Shown here in pieces: positions 1-8,708 of a DNA stretch of 35,273 nucleotides. The notes below the pieces were generated by a model, which did not search any database, was not told the origin of the DNA, and saw nothing but the letters and a program-made list of their open reading frames with translations. The first letter of the stretch is position 1. Each line of letters begins with the position of its first letter. The DNA is taken from contig NZGG01000004.1 in assembly GCA_002690865.1 (NCBI GenBank), positions 1-35,273 of the forward strand. Direction: 5' to 3'. The DNA is from Gammaproteobacteria bacterium (lineage in GTDB: Bacteria > Pseudomonadota > Gammaproteobacteria > Pseudomonadales > Azotimanducaceae). A program made the position numbers and the translations under genes.

Positions 1-3000
1 ATTAAAGCGTACTATTAGATCAATAAGCCCAGTCATTACGCCAGATAAGTCAATATTCTGGTCACTTTTTGCGTTTGCTAGATAACCTCGCTTTTTTACC
101 AAATCAACAAGTTCGGTGTTCATTACAAAAGGGAAATGGAACTCCATTTCACTAATTCGATCTTTTCCATTGATCTCGCTCAGAGAAAAGCCGCACCCCA
201 AAGGAGTCATTAAAATATTTCTAATCCAGGACACTAACATCCCGTCACATTGTTCTTGAGAGAGTCCTAAACGAACAGCATAGCGTCGGCAAACGGTTCC
301 AATCACTTTATCTGAAGATGAAAAATCTATCTCTTCAAGCAGGCCATGCAGAGCAATACCAATATGCTTACCCCTTGGGAAAGTGAAGGTATCGACAATC
401 GCATCCTTTGCAGAAATGTGGGTCATATGCTCGTCATCGCTATATCCAACCATAGCCGACTCTTCGTTAATATCATCTTGCCGATTGAAACGTCGGTTGA
501 TCCCCGTGTAGCTGTGTATCAGCCAGCTATCATTCAAGATCGGAGGTCTTGGTGGCCTTTTAAGCTCCGCGCCATCAACTGCACGACGCAGGTATGTGAT
601 TGGACTATCGATTAATGAACAAACATGAAATAGAGCTTTAGGCAGTTTATCTTTGATTCCTACGAAATGACTATTATCGCAGCTACTCAGTTTAAATAGT
701 TGTCCAGCAGCTGTTGAAGCTACATTCTTAATGTAGGGGATCCCAAGATATACCAAATACCGTGCTCGGGTGATTGCCACATAAAGCAGTCGCATATCCT
801 CCTCATGTTTTTCTTTTTCGGCTAATGCGAGAACTTGATTAGTAGGCGTAAAATTTAGGCGAGTGATATAACCCGAGGAATCTTTTTGGTGATACAAAGC
901 AGGTTCATTTTTCCTTTCTGATGACTTAAAAGTCGCGAAAGGGATCATTACAACATCGTATTCGAGACCCTTGGCCGCGTGAATTGTCACGATCTTGACT
1001 AAATCTTCATCACTTTCTAAACGTATTTGATTATCTTGCTCTGAGCGTAATTCTGAACCAATTTTTTCCCGTTTAAACCAGCCTAAAAGAAGTGACATTC
1101 CCGGTACTAATGAGGAGCGCTGCTGCAGCAATTCCGCGAGGTGTCGAAGATTCGTGAGCTCCCGTTCTCCATTTGGTCGATGCAACCATTGTTCCGCAAT
1201 TTGCCGACGTTCAATCAACGCATGAATCATCGATGCAATACCTTGAGAGGCCCATATTTCTTGATATTCCTTAAATTCTGTATGTAAACGCTGTTGGGCA
1301 TCAGAATGCTTATTAATTTCATCAATTTCTTTAGCTGAAATACTGAGCAATCTTGTGGCTAAAGCTACCTTTATGCTTCTTTCGTTAGAGGGATCAATTA
1401 CAGCTTCCAGAATTAAACTCAAATCTTGGGCAGTCTCTTGTAAAAATACTGAATCTTGGGTCAGATAAACGCTTTTCACGCCGCGAAGAGATAAAGCTGC
1501 TTGAGCAGCGATAGCCTCGTTCCGAGACCTCACGAGTATGGCAATTTGACCTGCACTAATGGGTTTTTGGTTTATTGTAGCCTTCTTCTTTTCGGAGGGA
1601 TTTAATAGGCTTACGATATTTTCTGCTGCATCTGCCATGCAGAGCTCTACGGCTCTTTGCTTAGTCAGGGGCTCTTTATTCTCAAACAATCTGATTTGAC
1701 ACGGAACGGTCGTTTTCCCCCCTATCATGACCTTCATTGTAGAGGCTTTTTTAGGACAATCATTTGCCTGGTAGCTAATCTCTTTTTCCCCAAATATTTG
1801 GTTTTGGCCAAAAAGATAATTAATCGTTTTTACCAAAGGCTCAGAAGCTCTCCAGTTGGTTGAAAGCGTATGAATATTATTGGCGGCTTGTTTCGCATTT
1901 AGGTATGTGTAGATATCTGCGCTTCGAAATTGATAAATCGCCTGTTTTGGATCGCCAATGAATAAAAGACAACTGGGACTCTCGGTTTGATATATTCTTG
2001 AAAAGATATCGTATTGTAAGTTGTCCGTATCCTGAAACTCGTCAATCAAAGCAATTGGCCATTTTTTTACAAGCAATTTTGGTAGCCCCTCTGACGTCGC
2101 GATGGCAGTCCAAAGCTCAGTTAGTAAATCATCAAGACTAAGTTCATTAGTTTGAGTTTTTATGTCCGCGATTATTGTTTTCATCGACTTAGCAGCACGA
2201 TGCCACAAATTTATTTTAATTTGATTAATGATAGTTCTGGCCTCCCAGACATCATCAATCAGGCTAAAAATTGAGTGCTTCGGGAGTTCGCCGCTCTTCG
2301 TTAAAAGTTTATTTAACTTGTCCGTGTTGTAAATTCCCCACATCTCATGATCAATCTCTATAGTCTCTTCACTGCCACATAAATAGGTTACTGAATCGAG
2401 TCTTGTTAGTGGTTTGCTACCCTTCCTGAAACCAGATTGAGAGATTTGTTCTGCGATATTAGCCTCAACCCAAAGGTTCTTGATCTGTTCTATCACTCCG
2501 ACAATTCTATTAAATTCAACAGTAAAATTTACCATTGGGGGCTCAAAAATAACCTTGGTTCTAAATAGAAAGGGTCTCATTAATCTTACGAGAGCAGCTG
2601 GATTTGCCCAGATTTTCAATGCTAGTTTCTGCTCAAATGAAGGAAGCCGAAGAATCATTTTTCGGAAGGTATCTTCAGCCGCCTGGATTAAAAGATCGTC
2701 GATAGCTGTCTCTCTTTTCTGGTTAAATAGTTTACCTGTCTCGAGAGATAGTTCGTTTAAAACGCGCGCGCAGAAAGCATGGATCGTAAGAATAGAGGCG
2801 TTATCCATAAGCAGACTGGCGGCCGTTAGCAGCTTGAGGTCAGCTTCCCGATCGTCGCTAGTATTTCTCAGCTCGATTAGAAATTCATCGTCTGTTTTGG
2901 CGCCACTAAAAACGCGTTTAGCTTCAATGGTGCGCTTCCTTATACGGTTATTCAATTCGTCCGTTGCCGCATTGGTGAAGGTCAGAACGAGAATTTTTTC

Positions 3001-3144
3001 AACATTAATCGGTGCACTTATACCTCGTCCTAATAGCGCTCTAATATAAAGATTAGTTATCGCGAACGTTTTTCCTGTACCGGCGCTAGCTTCAATAAAC
3101 TGGCGACCTAGGAGTGGAATGTCATTAGAACTGAAGTCGCTCAT
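1..3144 (-). CDS. recB: RecBCD exodeoxyribonuclease V, beta subunit (RecB), C-terminus cut by window edge
   Basis: RecB is the 3'-5' helicase and nuclease subunit of RecBCD, which processes double-strand breaks in the cytoplasm for RecA loading. One frame stays open from ATG 3144 to the left edge (1048 codons); I checked that it stays in register at several points. Visible motifs are Walker A ASAGTGKT at residues 19-26, the UvrD-type Walker B LIDEFQDTD at about 366-374, and the helicase motif HAAKGLEY ending near residue 729. At the edge the RecB nuclease motif GLIDL is present (Asp at codon 1042), and the window stops just before the expected DYK catalytic motif. The ATG overlaps the recC stop (ATGA), implying translational coupling. 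recD may follow to the left but is not visible. Family length is about 1180 aa, so roughly 130 residues are missing. Confidence 0.96.
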   Translation of the reverse strand, partial: MSDFSSNDIPLLGRQFIEASAGTGKTFAITNLYIRALLGRGISAPINVEKILVLTFTNAATDELNNRIRKRTIEAKRVFSGAKTDDEFLIELRNTSDDREADLKLLTAASLLMDNASILTIHAFCARVLNELSLETGKLFNQKRETAIDDLLIQAAEDTFRKMILRLPSFEQKLALKIWANPAALVRLMRPFLFRTKVIFEPPMVNFTVEFNRIVGVIEQIKNLWVEANIAEQISQSGFRKGSKPLTRLDSVTYLCGSEETIEIDHEMWGIYNTDKLNKLLTKSGELPKHSIFSLIDDVWEARTIINQIKINLWHRAAKSMKTIIADIKTQTNELSLDDLLTELWTAIATSEGLPKLLVKKWPIALIDEFQDTDNLQYDIFSRIYQTESPSCLLFIGDPKQAIYQFRSADIYTYLNAKQAANNIHTLSTNWRASEPLVKTINYLFGQNQIFGEKEISYQANDCPKKASTMKVMIGGKTTVPCQIRLFENKEPLTKQRAVELCMADAAENIVSLLNPSEKKKATINQKPISAGQIAILVRSRNEAIAAQAALSLRGVKSVYLTQDSVFLQETAQDLSLILEAVIDPSNERSIKVALATRLLSISAKEIDEINKHSDAQQRLHTEFKEYQEIWASQGIASMIHALIERRQIAEQWLHRPNGERELTNLRHLAELLQQRSSLVPGMSLLLGWFKREKIGSELRSEQDNQIRLESDEDLVKIVTIHAAKGLEYDVVMIPFATFKSSERKNEPALYHQKDSSGYITRLNFTPTNQVLALAEKEKHEEDMRLLYVAITRARYLVYLGIPYIKNVASTAAGQLFKLSSCDNSHFVGIKDKLPKALFHVCSLIDSPITYLRRAVDGAELKRPPRPPILNDSWLIHSYTGINRRFNRQDDINEESAMVGYSDDEHMTHISAKDAIVDTFTFPRGKHIGIALHGLLEEIDFSSSDKVIGTVCRRYAVRLGLSQEQCDGMLVSWIRNILMTPLGCGFSLSEINGKDRISEMEFHFPFVMNTELVDLVKKRGYLANAKSDQNIDLSGVMTGLIDLIVRFN

Positions 3145-6100
3145 ATCTTTCGCCACGCCTTCAATAGAGGTGAATATATTTCATGGGATATTTGTGTGAA
3201 CGACTCGTCGAACAAATGGCTGGAATAACTTATTCGTTTCCAGTAAGCATCGTCTGCTTCGCTTCCAGAACGCCCAGTACGCCAACTAGCAGTAATCTTA
3301 TTCAGTGCGTCTAAATGTGACATACCTTTTCTCACATCTTCAATAAAATCATAACTATATTGCGGAAAAAAATGTACTGGATAGCAAGTTCCTTGATCAT
3401 GTATCGAGGTAAGCTTTTGCAAAGTGCTTTTTGCTTCAGAAGCACTAATGGCATCAAACACTGAAATTTGCGTTCTGTCTTTATCAAACGAGATGGTTTT
3501 TGTTTCGAGACCTTGTCCTATTGAACATAAACAAAGGTGTTTTACCCAAATGCCGAGGAGCTGACGCTTTTGTAATTTACTAGGACGTATATCGATGTGC
3601 TGATCACCATATATGTTTGATATCGAGAATGATAACATTCTGTCTTCAAGAGAAATTTCCTCCGAAATAGAGATTGGCCCTTCTTTAGAAATCGAAGTAG
3701 CTAGTTCGTTATATACACTTCTAGCTACTTCGATTTCTTGGTCCAATACCTTAGCTCCGTGGCTATTATTTAAAACCCTACCACTGGCGGCTAATTCCTT
3801 TCGCAATTGCTTCTCATCCCGACCTTTGATCATTGATTGTAAAGCTAGATTTTTCAGTTGGTACCGTTCGAGATTACTCAGTTCGAAAGATTCTGATTCC
3901 TCGAGTTGTATTTCTTCATTCCCCAGAAAAACATCTAGTCGACTATTAAAAAAATATTTCGCAGGATGCGCAAAAAATGCAATGAGCTGATTCATATCTA
4001 CCGCTCGAGCTTCTTGAACTATTTCAAGTGGCTTATCAATAAACGAGGAGGGCTTTATATTTCGATTAAGGGCATCAAACCACACTTGCTGATAAGACAC
4101 TAAGCTTCCGTCGTAATATTTTCGACTAAAGGGCTGCAGTGGATGCTGTGTGGTCTCAAATTCTGGAAAAATATTATTGATATAGTCAAGTAATTCGCTT
4201 AGCACTGATGATGGTGGGCGTTCCTGGTCATCTCTGGAACTTTTCCCTTTGAAGCTCAAATAAAGTGTCTCCTGAGCCGAAAGTATGGCCTCCAAAAATA
4301 GGTAACGGTCTTCGCTGCGACGAGAACGATCGCCCTTACGAGTATCCGTTATCTGCATCAAATCGAATGATAGTGGTTTTTGTTTTCTTGGGAAATCTGA
4401 GTCATTCAGGCCAATAAGACAAACGATCTTAAATGGAATACTTTTCATGGAGATAAGGGTCGCGAATGTAATTCCGCCTCTAACAACTCCGGGACCTTGA
4501 CGTGCTTCGGACAGTCGTTGCTCAAACCAATCAATAATAACGCGGTTAGTAAAACAACCACTGAAATTACTAGCGACTGAATCGGAGACTATTTCTTCTA
4601 CCGCGCTATGTAGTTCCTCAAGCTCTAGTATCTCTTGATCTTCCGCTAGAAAAAATGTGGACAGTGTATTGCGCAGCACATCACCCCAGACAGATGCACT
4701 ATGCCTTTTTGAGAGAGTCCTGCGGCTCTCCGCTATTGAGTTGATAAAGTGACAGAATGACCCTAAGACCTCGCTATCACTTTCGTTTATCGGATGAGCT
4801 AGATGATTAGCATAAAGTCCTGTTTCTATCGCATATCCGAGCATTAGTCGATCAAGGCCAAATTGCCACGTATTGAAATTTTCCGCAGGCAAACCCCAAC
4901 GGGATAACTTTTCCTCGCCGTTGTATTCCCAACGAATTTCAGTATCTCGGATCCACTTTATTACTTTCTTTAGGGCGTCTTCGTTTAAATTAAAGCGCCG
5001 CGAAACACTGGGAATTTCAAGGAGGTCAATAACTTCAATATTGGTTAATCTTGAGGAGGGTAGCGCAAGGATTTTCAGGAAACCAGAAATTAGTCTAGAA
5101 TCCTCATAATTTGATCGACCGGCTATCCCATAGCGAATATTTTCGTCAAAAACTGCCCTAATATATGGCGCATATTCGTTAATATCCGGCGCCATAACGA
5201 GAACATCTCTTGGGTTAATATAATCATGCTCGCTAAAAATACCAAGCAAGTTGTCCTTTAGTATCTCCACCTCGCGCATCCGACCATGCGCTGAGTGAAC
5301 TTGAATGCTTTTGTCTGAATCGCTTAATGCTCGCGGCGCAGGTTTGTAGTCAAATGTGCCGCCATACTCGAGTTTTAATATATCGTTTTTAATAAATCCT
5401 AGCATCGAGTCGTTTGAGTTTTCGACAAATAACTCATGTGTCACAGTGTTTTGTAGTCCAAGTAAAAGGTCTAGATACTCTCGACCCTCCTTACCTAAAG
5501 ACCCGAGCAACGGGTTCCCAATGGTTAAATGATCTTCATCAGAAAGACTTGATTGATCTCGAGATAATTCTCTCACGGAGCGTTTTGCAAGCTCCTTCGG
5601 TGCTAATATATCTCCCCAATAGTGTTCACATGGATTAAGGAAATATACATCAATATCTATGATTTTAGATAAGTTTCGGAATGTCTCTAAGTGTAACGGC
5701 GCCATAGAGGAAATACCGAATATACTAAGGGGGCTAGAAAATTCTGAATTGGCTATTTGATTATGTTCGATCGCCTGGGTAAAAAAAGCATGTAATCTGG
5801 CCCTATGGGTATTTGCTAACTCACCACAGTCTTTAATCAACTCACGCCATAACTCAACTTGCCAGTAGTTTTCCGGTGAGATTTTAGAAATACTTGCTGG
5901 CTCATTTCTTTCCCATTGGATAAGCCAATCTGGTCTGTAAATAAGGTATTGATCATACAGACCAGCGATTTGACGACTGAGTTGAAAAAGTCGAATATCT
6001 TTATCCCCAGGAACTTTAAGGTACCTTTGTAGTACTTCTTGCTTTAAACGAGGGATGACCCTCATCAGCCGCCATGTCAGGCGCTCACGATCGAAAGGGG

Positions 6101-6350
6101 ATTCATTGGGTAGATCAATCCTCGGTAAAAGAGTTTGATAGCTACGCCAAATATAAGCGGCTGGCAGAATGCACTCAATATTAGCAGCTATTCCTTGTTG
6201 TTCAGCCAATCGGAGTTTTAGCCACTGTCCGAGAGAATGACTTTGAACCACAACTGTCCTAGAGAGAAGGGGGTCTTTAGACATTTGACTTTGTTTACAA
6301 AATAGTTGAGCCAGAATATCCATATGGTTGGATTGAATAAGTCGTAACAT
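3141..6350 (-). CDS. recC: RecBCD exodeoxyribonuclease V, gamma subunit (RecC)
   Basis: RecC is the Chi-recognition and scaffold subunit of RecBCD, with inactivated helicase and nuclease folds. The 1069-aa product is slightly shorter than E. coli RecC (about 1120 aa) but collinear with it. It starts MLRLIQSNHMDIL, then has GIAANIE and PAAYIW near residues 53-70, LFDQYLIYRPDW-like sequence near 130-145, and the SMKSIPFKIVCLIGLND block in the C-terminal half. It is the first gene of a recC-recB unit, with a 4-nt overlap into recB. ATG 6350 is the start that aligns with the family; no strong Shine-Dalgarno precedes it. Two inverted repeats lie just upstream at 6352-6396. The neighbour at 6462 is divergent. 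Confidence 0.96.
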   Translation of the reverse strand: MLRLIQSNHMDILAQLFCKQSQMSKDPLLSRTVVVQSHSLGQWLKLRLAEQQGIAANIECILPAAYIWRSYQTLLPRIDLPNESPFDRERLTWRLMRVIPRLKQEVLQRYLKVPGDKDIRLFQLSRQIAGLYDQYLIYRPDWLIQWERNEPASISKISPENYWQVELWRELIKDCGELANTHRARLHAFFTQAIEHNQIANSEFSSPLSIFGISSMAPLHLETFRNLSKIIDIDVYFLNPCEHYWGDILAPKELAKRSVRELSRDQSSLSDEDHLTIGNPLLGSLGKEGREYLDLLLGLQNTVTHELFVENSNDSMLGFIKNDILKLEYGGTFDYKPAPRALSDSDKSIQVHSAHGRMREVEILKDNLLGIFSEHDYINPRDVLVMAPDINEYAPYIRAVFDENIRYGIAGRSNYEDSRLISGFLKILALPSSRLTNIEVIDLLEIPSVSRRFNLNEDALKKVIKWIRDTEIRWEYNGEEKLSRWGLPAENFNTWQFGLDRLMLGYAIETGLYANHLAHPINESDSEVLGSFCHFINSIAESRRTLSKRHSASVWGDVLRNTLSTFFLAEDQEILELEELHSAVEEIVSDSVASNFSGCFTNRVIIDWFEQRLSEARQGPGVVRGGITFATLISMKSIPFKIVCLIGLNDSDFPRKQKPLSFDLMQITDTRKGDRSRRSEDRYLFLEAILSAQETLYLSFKGKSSRDDQERPPSSVLSELLDYINNIFPEFETTQHPLQPFSRKYYDGSLVSYQQVWFDALNRNIKPSSFIDKPLEIVQEARAVDMNQLIAFFAHPAKYFFNSRLDVFLGNEEIQLEESESFELSNLERYQLKNLALQSMIKGRDEKQLRKELAASGRVLNNSHGAKVLDQEIEVARSVYNELATSISKEGPISISEEISLEDRMLSFSISNIYGDQHIDIRPSKLQKRQLLGIWVKHLCLCSIGQGLETKTISFDKDRTQISVFDAISASEAKSTLQKLTSIHDQGTCYPVHFFPQYSYDFIEDVRKGMSHLDALNKITASWRTGRSGSEADDAYWKRISYSSHLFDESFTQISHEIYSPLLKAWRKI

Positions 6351-6351
6351 G

Positions 6352-6396
6352 GATCTGTTCGAAAAGATGTCAGATCACATCGTACCTGACGATGTG
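6352..6396 (-). other. Two inverted repeats in the recC leader
   Basis: An 8-bp perfect stem, CACATCGT/ACGATGTG with a 5-nt loop, occupies 6376-6396. A 6-bp stem, GATCTG/CAGATC with a 13-nt loop, spans 6352-6376 and ends one base before the recC ATG. Both would lie in the 5' leader of recC mRNA, where a strong Shine-Dalgarno is missing. They could be an operator dyad or a translational control structure. The function is unknown. Confidence 0.4.
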
Positions 6397-6461
6397 TAAT
6401 CATAAAACCGTGAAATCATCTGAAATAAGAATGCTTGCGTAACTGTCCCTAGAGGTGGAAA

Positions 6462-6923
6462 GTGAAAATACCGGAAAAGCTATTCCTTTTTATTAATCCC
6501 ATAATCAAGTTTCTTTTGAGATCACCTATGCATGGTCTGTTTAGCGATAGCCTTATGCTAATCACGTTCAAAGGAAGGATAAGCGGTAGAAAATTCACGA
6601 CACCAGTTCGTTATATCCGCTATGAAAATTTAATATTGTGCTTTAGCTCTTCAGAAAACAGATGGTGGCGTAATCTCCAAGGAGGGGCTGAGGTGAAATT
6701 GAACATAAAGAGGGAGGAGAGGATGTATCTCGCAGAAGCTACTACTGAGCGGGAAGAGACGCAAAAATGGTTACTGTACTATCTTGATTTGTTCCCTGGA
6801 GATGCTGCCTATCACAATGTGCGTTTAGAGAAAGATAATGGGCTCAACCAACAAGATCTCGAGATAGCTTTGCAGCACGCCGTACTCGTAAAAGCTAATC
6901 TACCGTTGTATTCAAGCGCTTGA
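6462..6923 (+). CDS. Nitroreductase/quinone reductase family protein (DUF385-like, deazaflavin-dependent type)
   Basis: This 153-aa protein resembles the split-barrel nitroreductase family (PF04075, DUF385) named for F420-dependent reductases of actinobacteria. Homologues also occur in proteobacteria, where the cofactor is uncertain. Supporting features are the N-terminal block LITFKGRISGRKFTTPVRY (about residues 33-51), followed by an aromatic ENRWWRNLQGG segment (about 66-76) typical of the family fold. The start is GTG 6462, preceded by AGAGGTGG at suitable spacing. The gene is divergent from recC, and its 3' end overlaps the 3' end of pgi by about 29 nt on the opposite strand. The specific substrate cannot be told from sequence. 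Confidence 0.7.
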   Translation: MKIPEKLFLFINPIIKFLLRSPMHGLFSDSLMLITFKGRISGRKFTTPVRYIRYENLILCFSSSENRWWRNLQGGAEVKLNIKREERMYLAEATTEREETQKWLLYYLDLFPGDAAYHNVRLEKDNGLNQQDLEIALQHAVLVKANLPLYSSA

Positions 6924-8472
6924 ATAAAGAACTCGTAGACGCATCAAAAGTTGGAGTAACGCCCTTTTCTAGTAGTTCTAGGGTTAATTGCTTGCCGAGT
7001 TCCACGCCCCATTGATCAAAGGAATTAATATTCCAAATAGCGCCTTCACAAAAGACTCTATGCTCATGGACAGAAATAAATAAGCCCAGAGTTTCGGGTG
7101 TTAGTTCATCTAAGATAAAAGTCGTACTCGGTCGATTACCCGGGTAGTCTCGAAAAGAGTCATCATGATGTGATCCCGACATCAAGGCCGCTCCTTGGGC
7201 CAACATATTAGCGAGGAGCATACGATGTTGCTTGGCCTCGCTAAGAGAATCTTTAGCTATACCTATAAAGTCCACGGGAACATAGCAAGTCCCTTGATGC
7301 AACATTTGGAAGAAGGCATGTTGCGCATTTGTACCGGTCTGACCCCAGGTGACTGAAGCCGAATCATAATCTATTGGTAAGCCATCGATGTCCACACGCT
7401 TCCCATTACTCTCCATCTCGAGTTGTTGTAAGAATGAAGGAAGATGACTAAGCCGCTCGCAATAAGGGACAATCGCATTTGATTGAACATGGAGAAAATT
7501 ATTATACCAGATGCTGATTAGCGCCAACTGAACCGGTAGATTTTCCTTTAGAGGCGTGTGCTGAAAGTGCTCATCTGCCTTTTTAGCACCTGCGAGAAAC
7601 CTTCGAAAGTTGTCGGGTCCAATACACAGACATATCGCAAAACCTGCGGAGGACCATAGACTAAAACGACCCCCAACCCATTCCCAAAACTCTAGAATCT
7701 GATCCGGAGCTACACCGTGTTTTATAGCAAGTTTTGGAGACGCTGTTATTGCAACAAAGTGCGGACTATTGAGAGGGTCAGTAATACCAAGCTTTTCCTC
7801 AATCCAATCCACAGCAACTTGAGTATTAATTATCGTTTCCTGCGTCGTAAATGTTTTGCTAGAGATTACAAACAAAGTTGAACGAGGATCCAACCTGTTA
7901 AGTAATGAACGAATAGGTTCATCGTCAAGATTGGAGATAAAGTATAATTTCAATCGTGGGTGTGCAAACTCTTTTAGTGCTTCGCAGGCCATTTTGGGCC
8001 CAATATCAGACCCTCCAATTCCGATATTTACGATATTATTAATAATCTGACCCTGTGAGCCTATCCATTCACCCGACCGCACTTGACCGGCAATTTTTGT
8101 AACCTTATCCAGCTGTGTGGCAATCTGTTCTGAAATATTTTTATCCTGAAATGCAGGATCTCTTAAAGCCGTGTGAAGAACAGATCGACATTCCGATAAA
8201 TTAATTAACTCGCCTTTAAACATTGAATCTCTGCGTTCTAAAAGAGGGGAGGTTGCAGCGAGATAATTCAACTCTCTAAATATTTCATCGCTTATGAGGT
8301 TTTTAGAGAAATCGACATACAATTCTTTTAACGCAATGCTGTACTTTGATACGCGCTCAGTATCTTTCAAGAAGTAATTTTCAATAGTATCTGTCGAGGC
8401 AGATTTAGATAGCTTATCGAGCTTTTTCCAGTGCCTGTTAGCTGAAGCCTTGTATTGAGTTTTAATATTCAC
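6895..8472 (-). CDS. pgi: Glucose-6-phosphate isomerase
   Basis: Pgi interconverts glucose 6-phosphate and fructose 6-phosphate in glycolysis and gluconeogenesis, in the cytoplasm. Both family signatures are present: WVGGRFSLWSSAG in the middle, and NSFDQWGVELGK near the C-terminus. MESNGKRVD and WGQTGTNAQHAFFQMLHQG carry further active-site residues. The product is 525 aa from GTG 8472, close to the usual 540-550. The frame is open to a GTG at 8493 (532 aa), but the extra residues MGGIIIK have no counterpart in the family and that start lacks a spaced Shine-Dalgarno. A possible promoter lies directly upstream, close enough for a leaderless message. The gene is convergent with the nitroreductase-family gene. 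Confidence 0.96.
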   Translation of the reverse strand: MNIKTQYKASANRHWKKLDKLSKSASTDTIENYFLKDTERVSKYSIALKELYVDFSKNLISDEIFRELNYLAATSPLLERRDSMFKGELINLSECRSVLHTALRDPAFQDKNISEQIATQLDKVTKIAGQVRSGEWIGSQGQIINNIVNIGIGGSDIGPKMACEALKEFAHPRLKLYFISNLDDEPIRSLLNRLDPRSTLFVISSKTFTTQETIINTQVAVDWIEEKLGITDPLNSPHFVAITASPKLAIKHGVAPDQILEFWEWVGGRFSLWSSAGFAICLCIGPDNFRRFLAGAKKADEHFQHTPLKENLPVQLALISIWYNNFLHVQSNAIVPYCERLSHLPSFLQQLEMESNGKRVDIDGLPIDYDSASVTWGQTGTNAQHAFFQMLHQGTCYVPVDFIGIAKDSLSEAKQHRMLLANMLAQGAALMSGSHHDDSFRDYPGNRPSTTFILDELTPETLGLFISVHEHRVFCEGAIWNINSFDQWGVELGKQLTLELLEKGVTPTFDASTSSLFKRLNTTVD

Positions 8473-8479
8473 TTTGATG

Positions 8480-8510
8480 ATTATACCCCCCACCTTAAGG
8501 ACATTATCAA
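8480..8510 (-). promoter_or_regulatory. Possible sigma-70 promoter for pgi
   Basis: On the minus strand TTGATA (8505-8510) is followed after 19 nt by a consensus TATAAT (8480-8485). The -10 ends only 7 nt before GTG 8472, so a transcript from it would begin at or next to the start codon. The 19-nt spacer is longer than ideal, so this is tentative. Confidence 0.35.
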
Positions 8511-8708
8511 GTTTTAAGAACTTTTAGTTCCATTCCTTTACAGTGTCTAATGAAATTTGATAATCATTAATTGCTGAAAGCGTCATCATCACATGACATA
8601 ATTCCCTAAAATAAGTGGTTCCCTGTCGGCTACTCTAGTCTAAACTTTAAGACTTATTTTCTAATAAAAAACGATCCTTGGATGAGTTTTGGGACGGCTA
8701 CTTAATAA

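Noticed and set aside
2480-3049. 189-aa plus-strand ORF opposite recB
   Set aside because: It is an antisense shadow of the conserved RecB N-terminal region, with low-complexity Ser/Arg-rich sequence and no recognisable domain.
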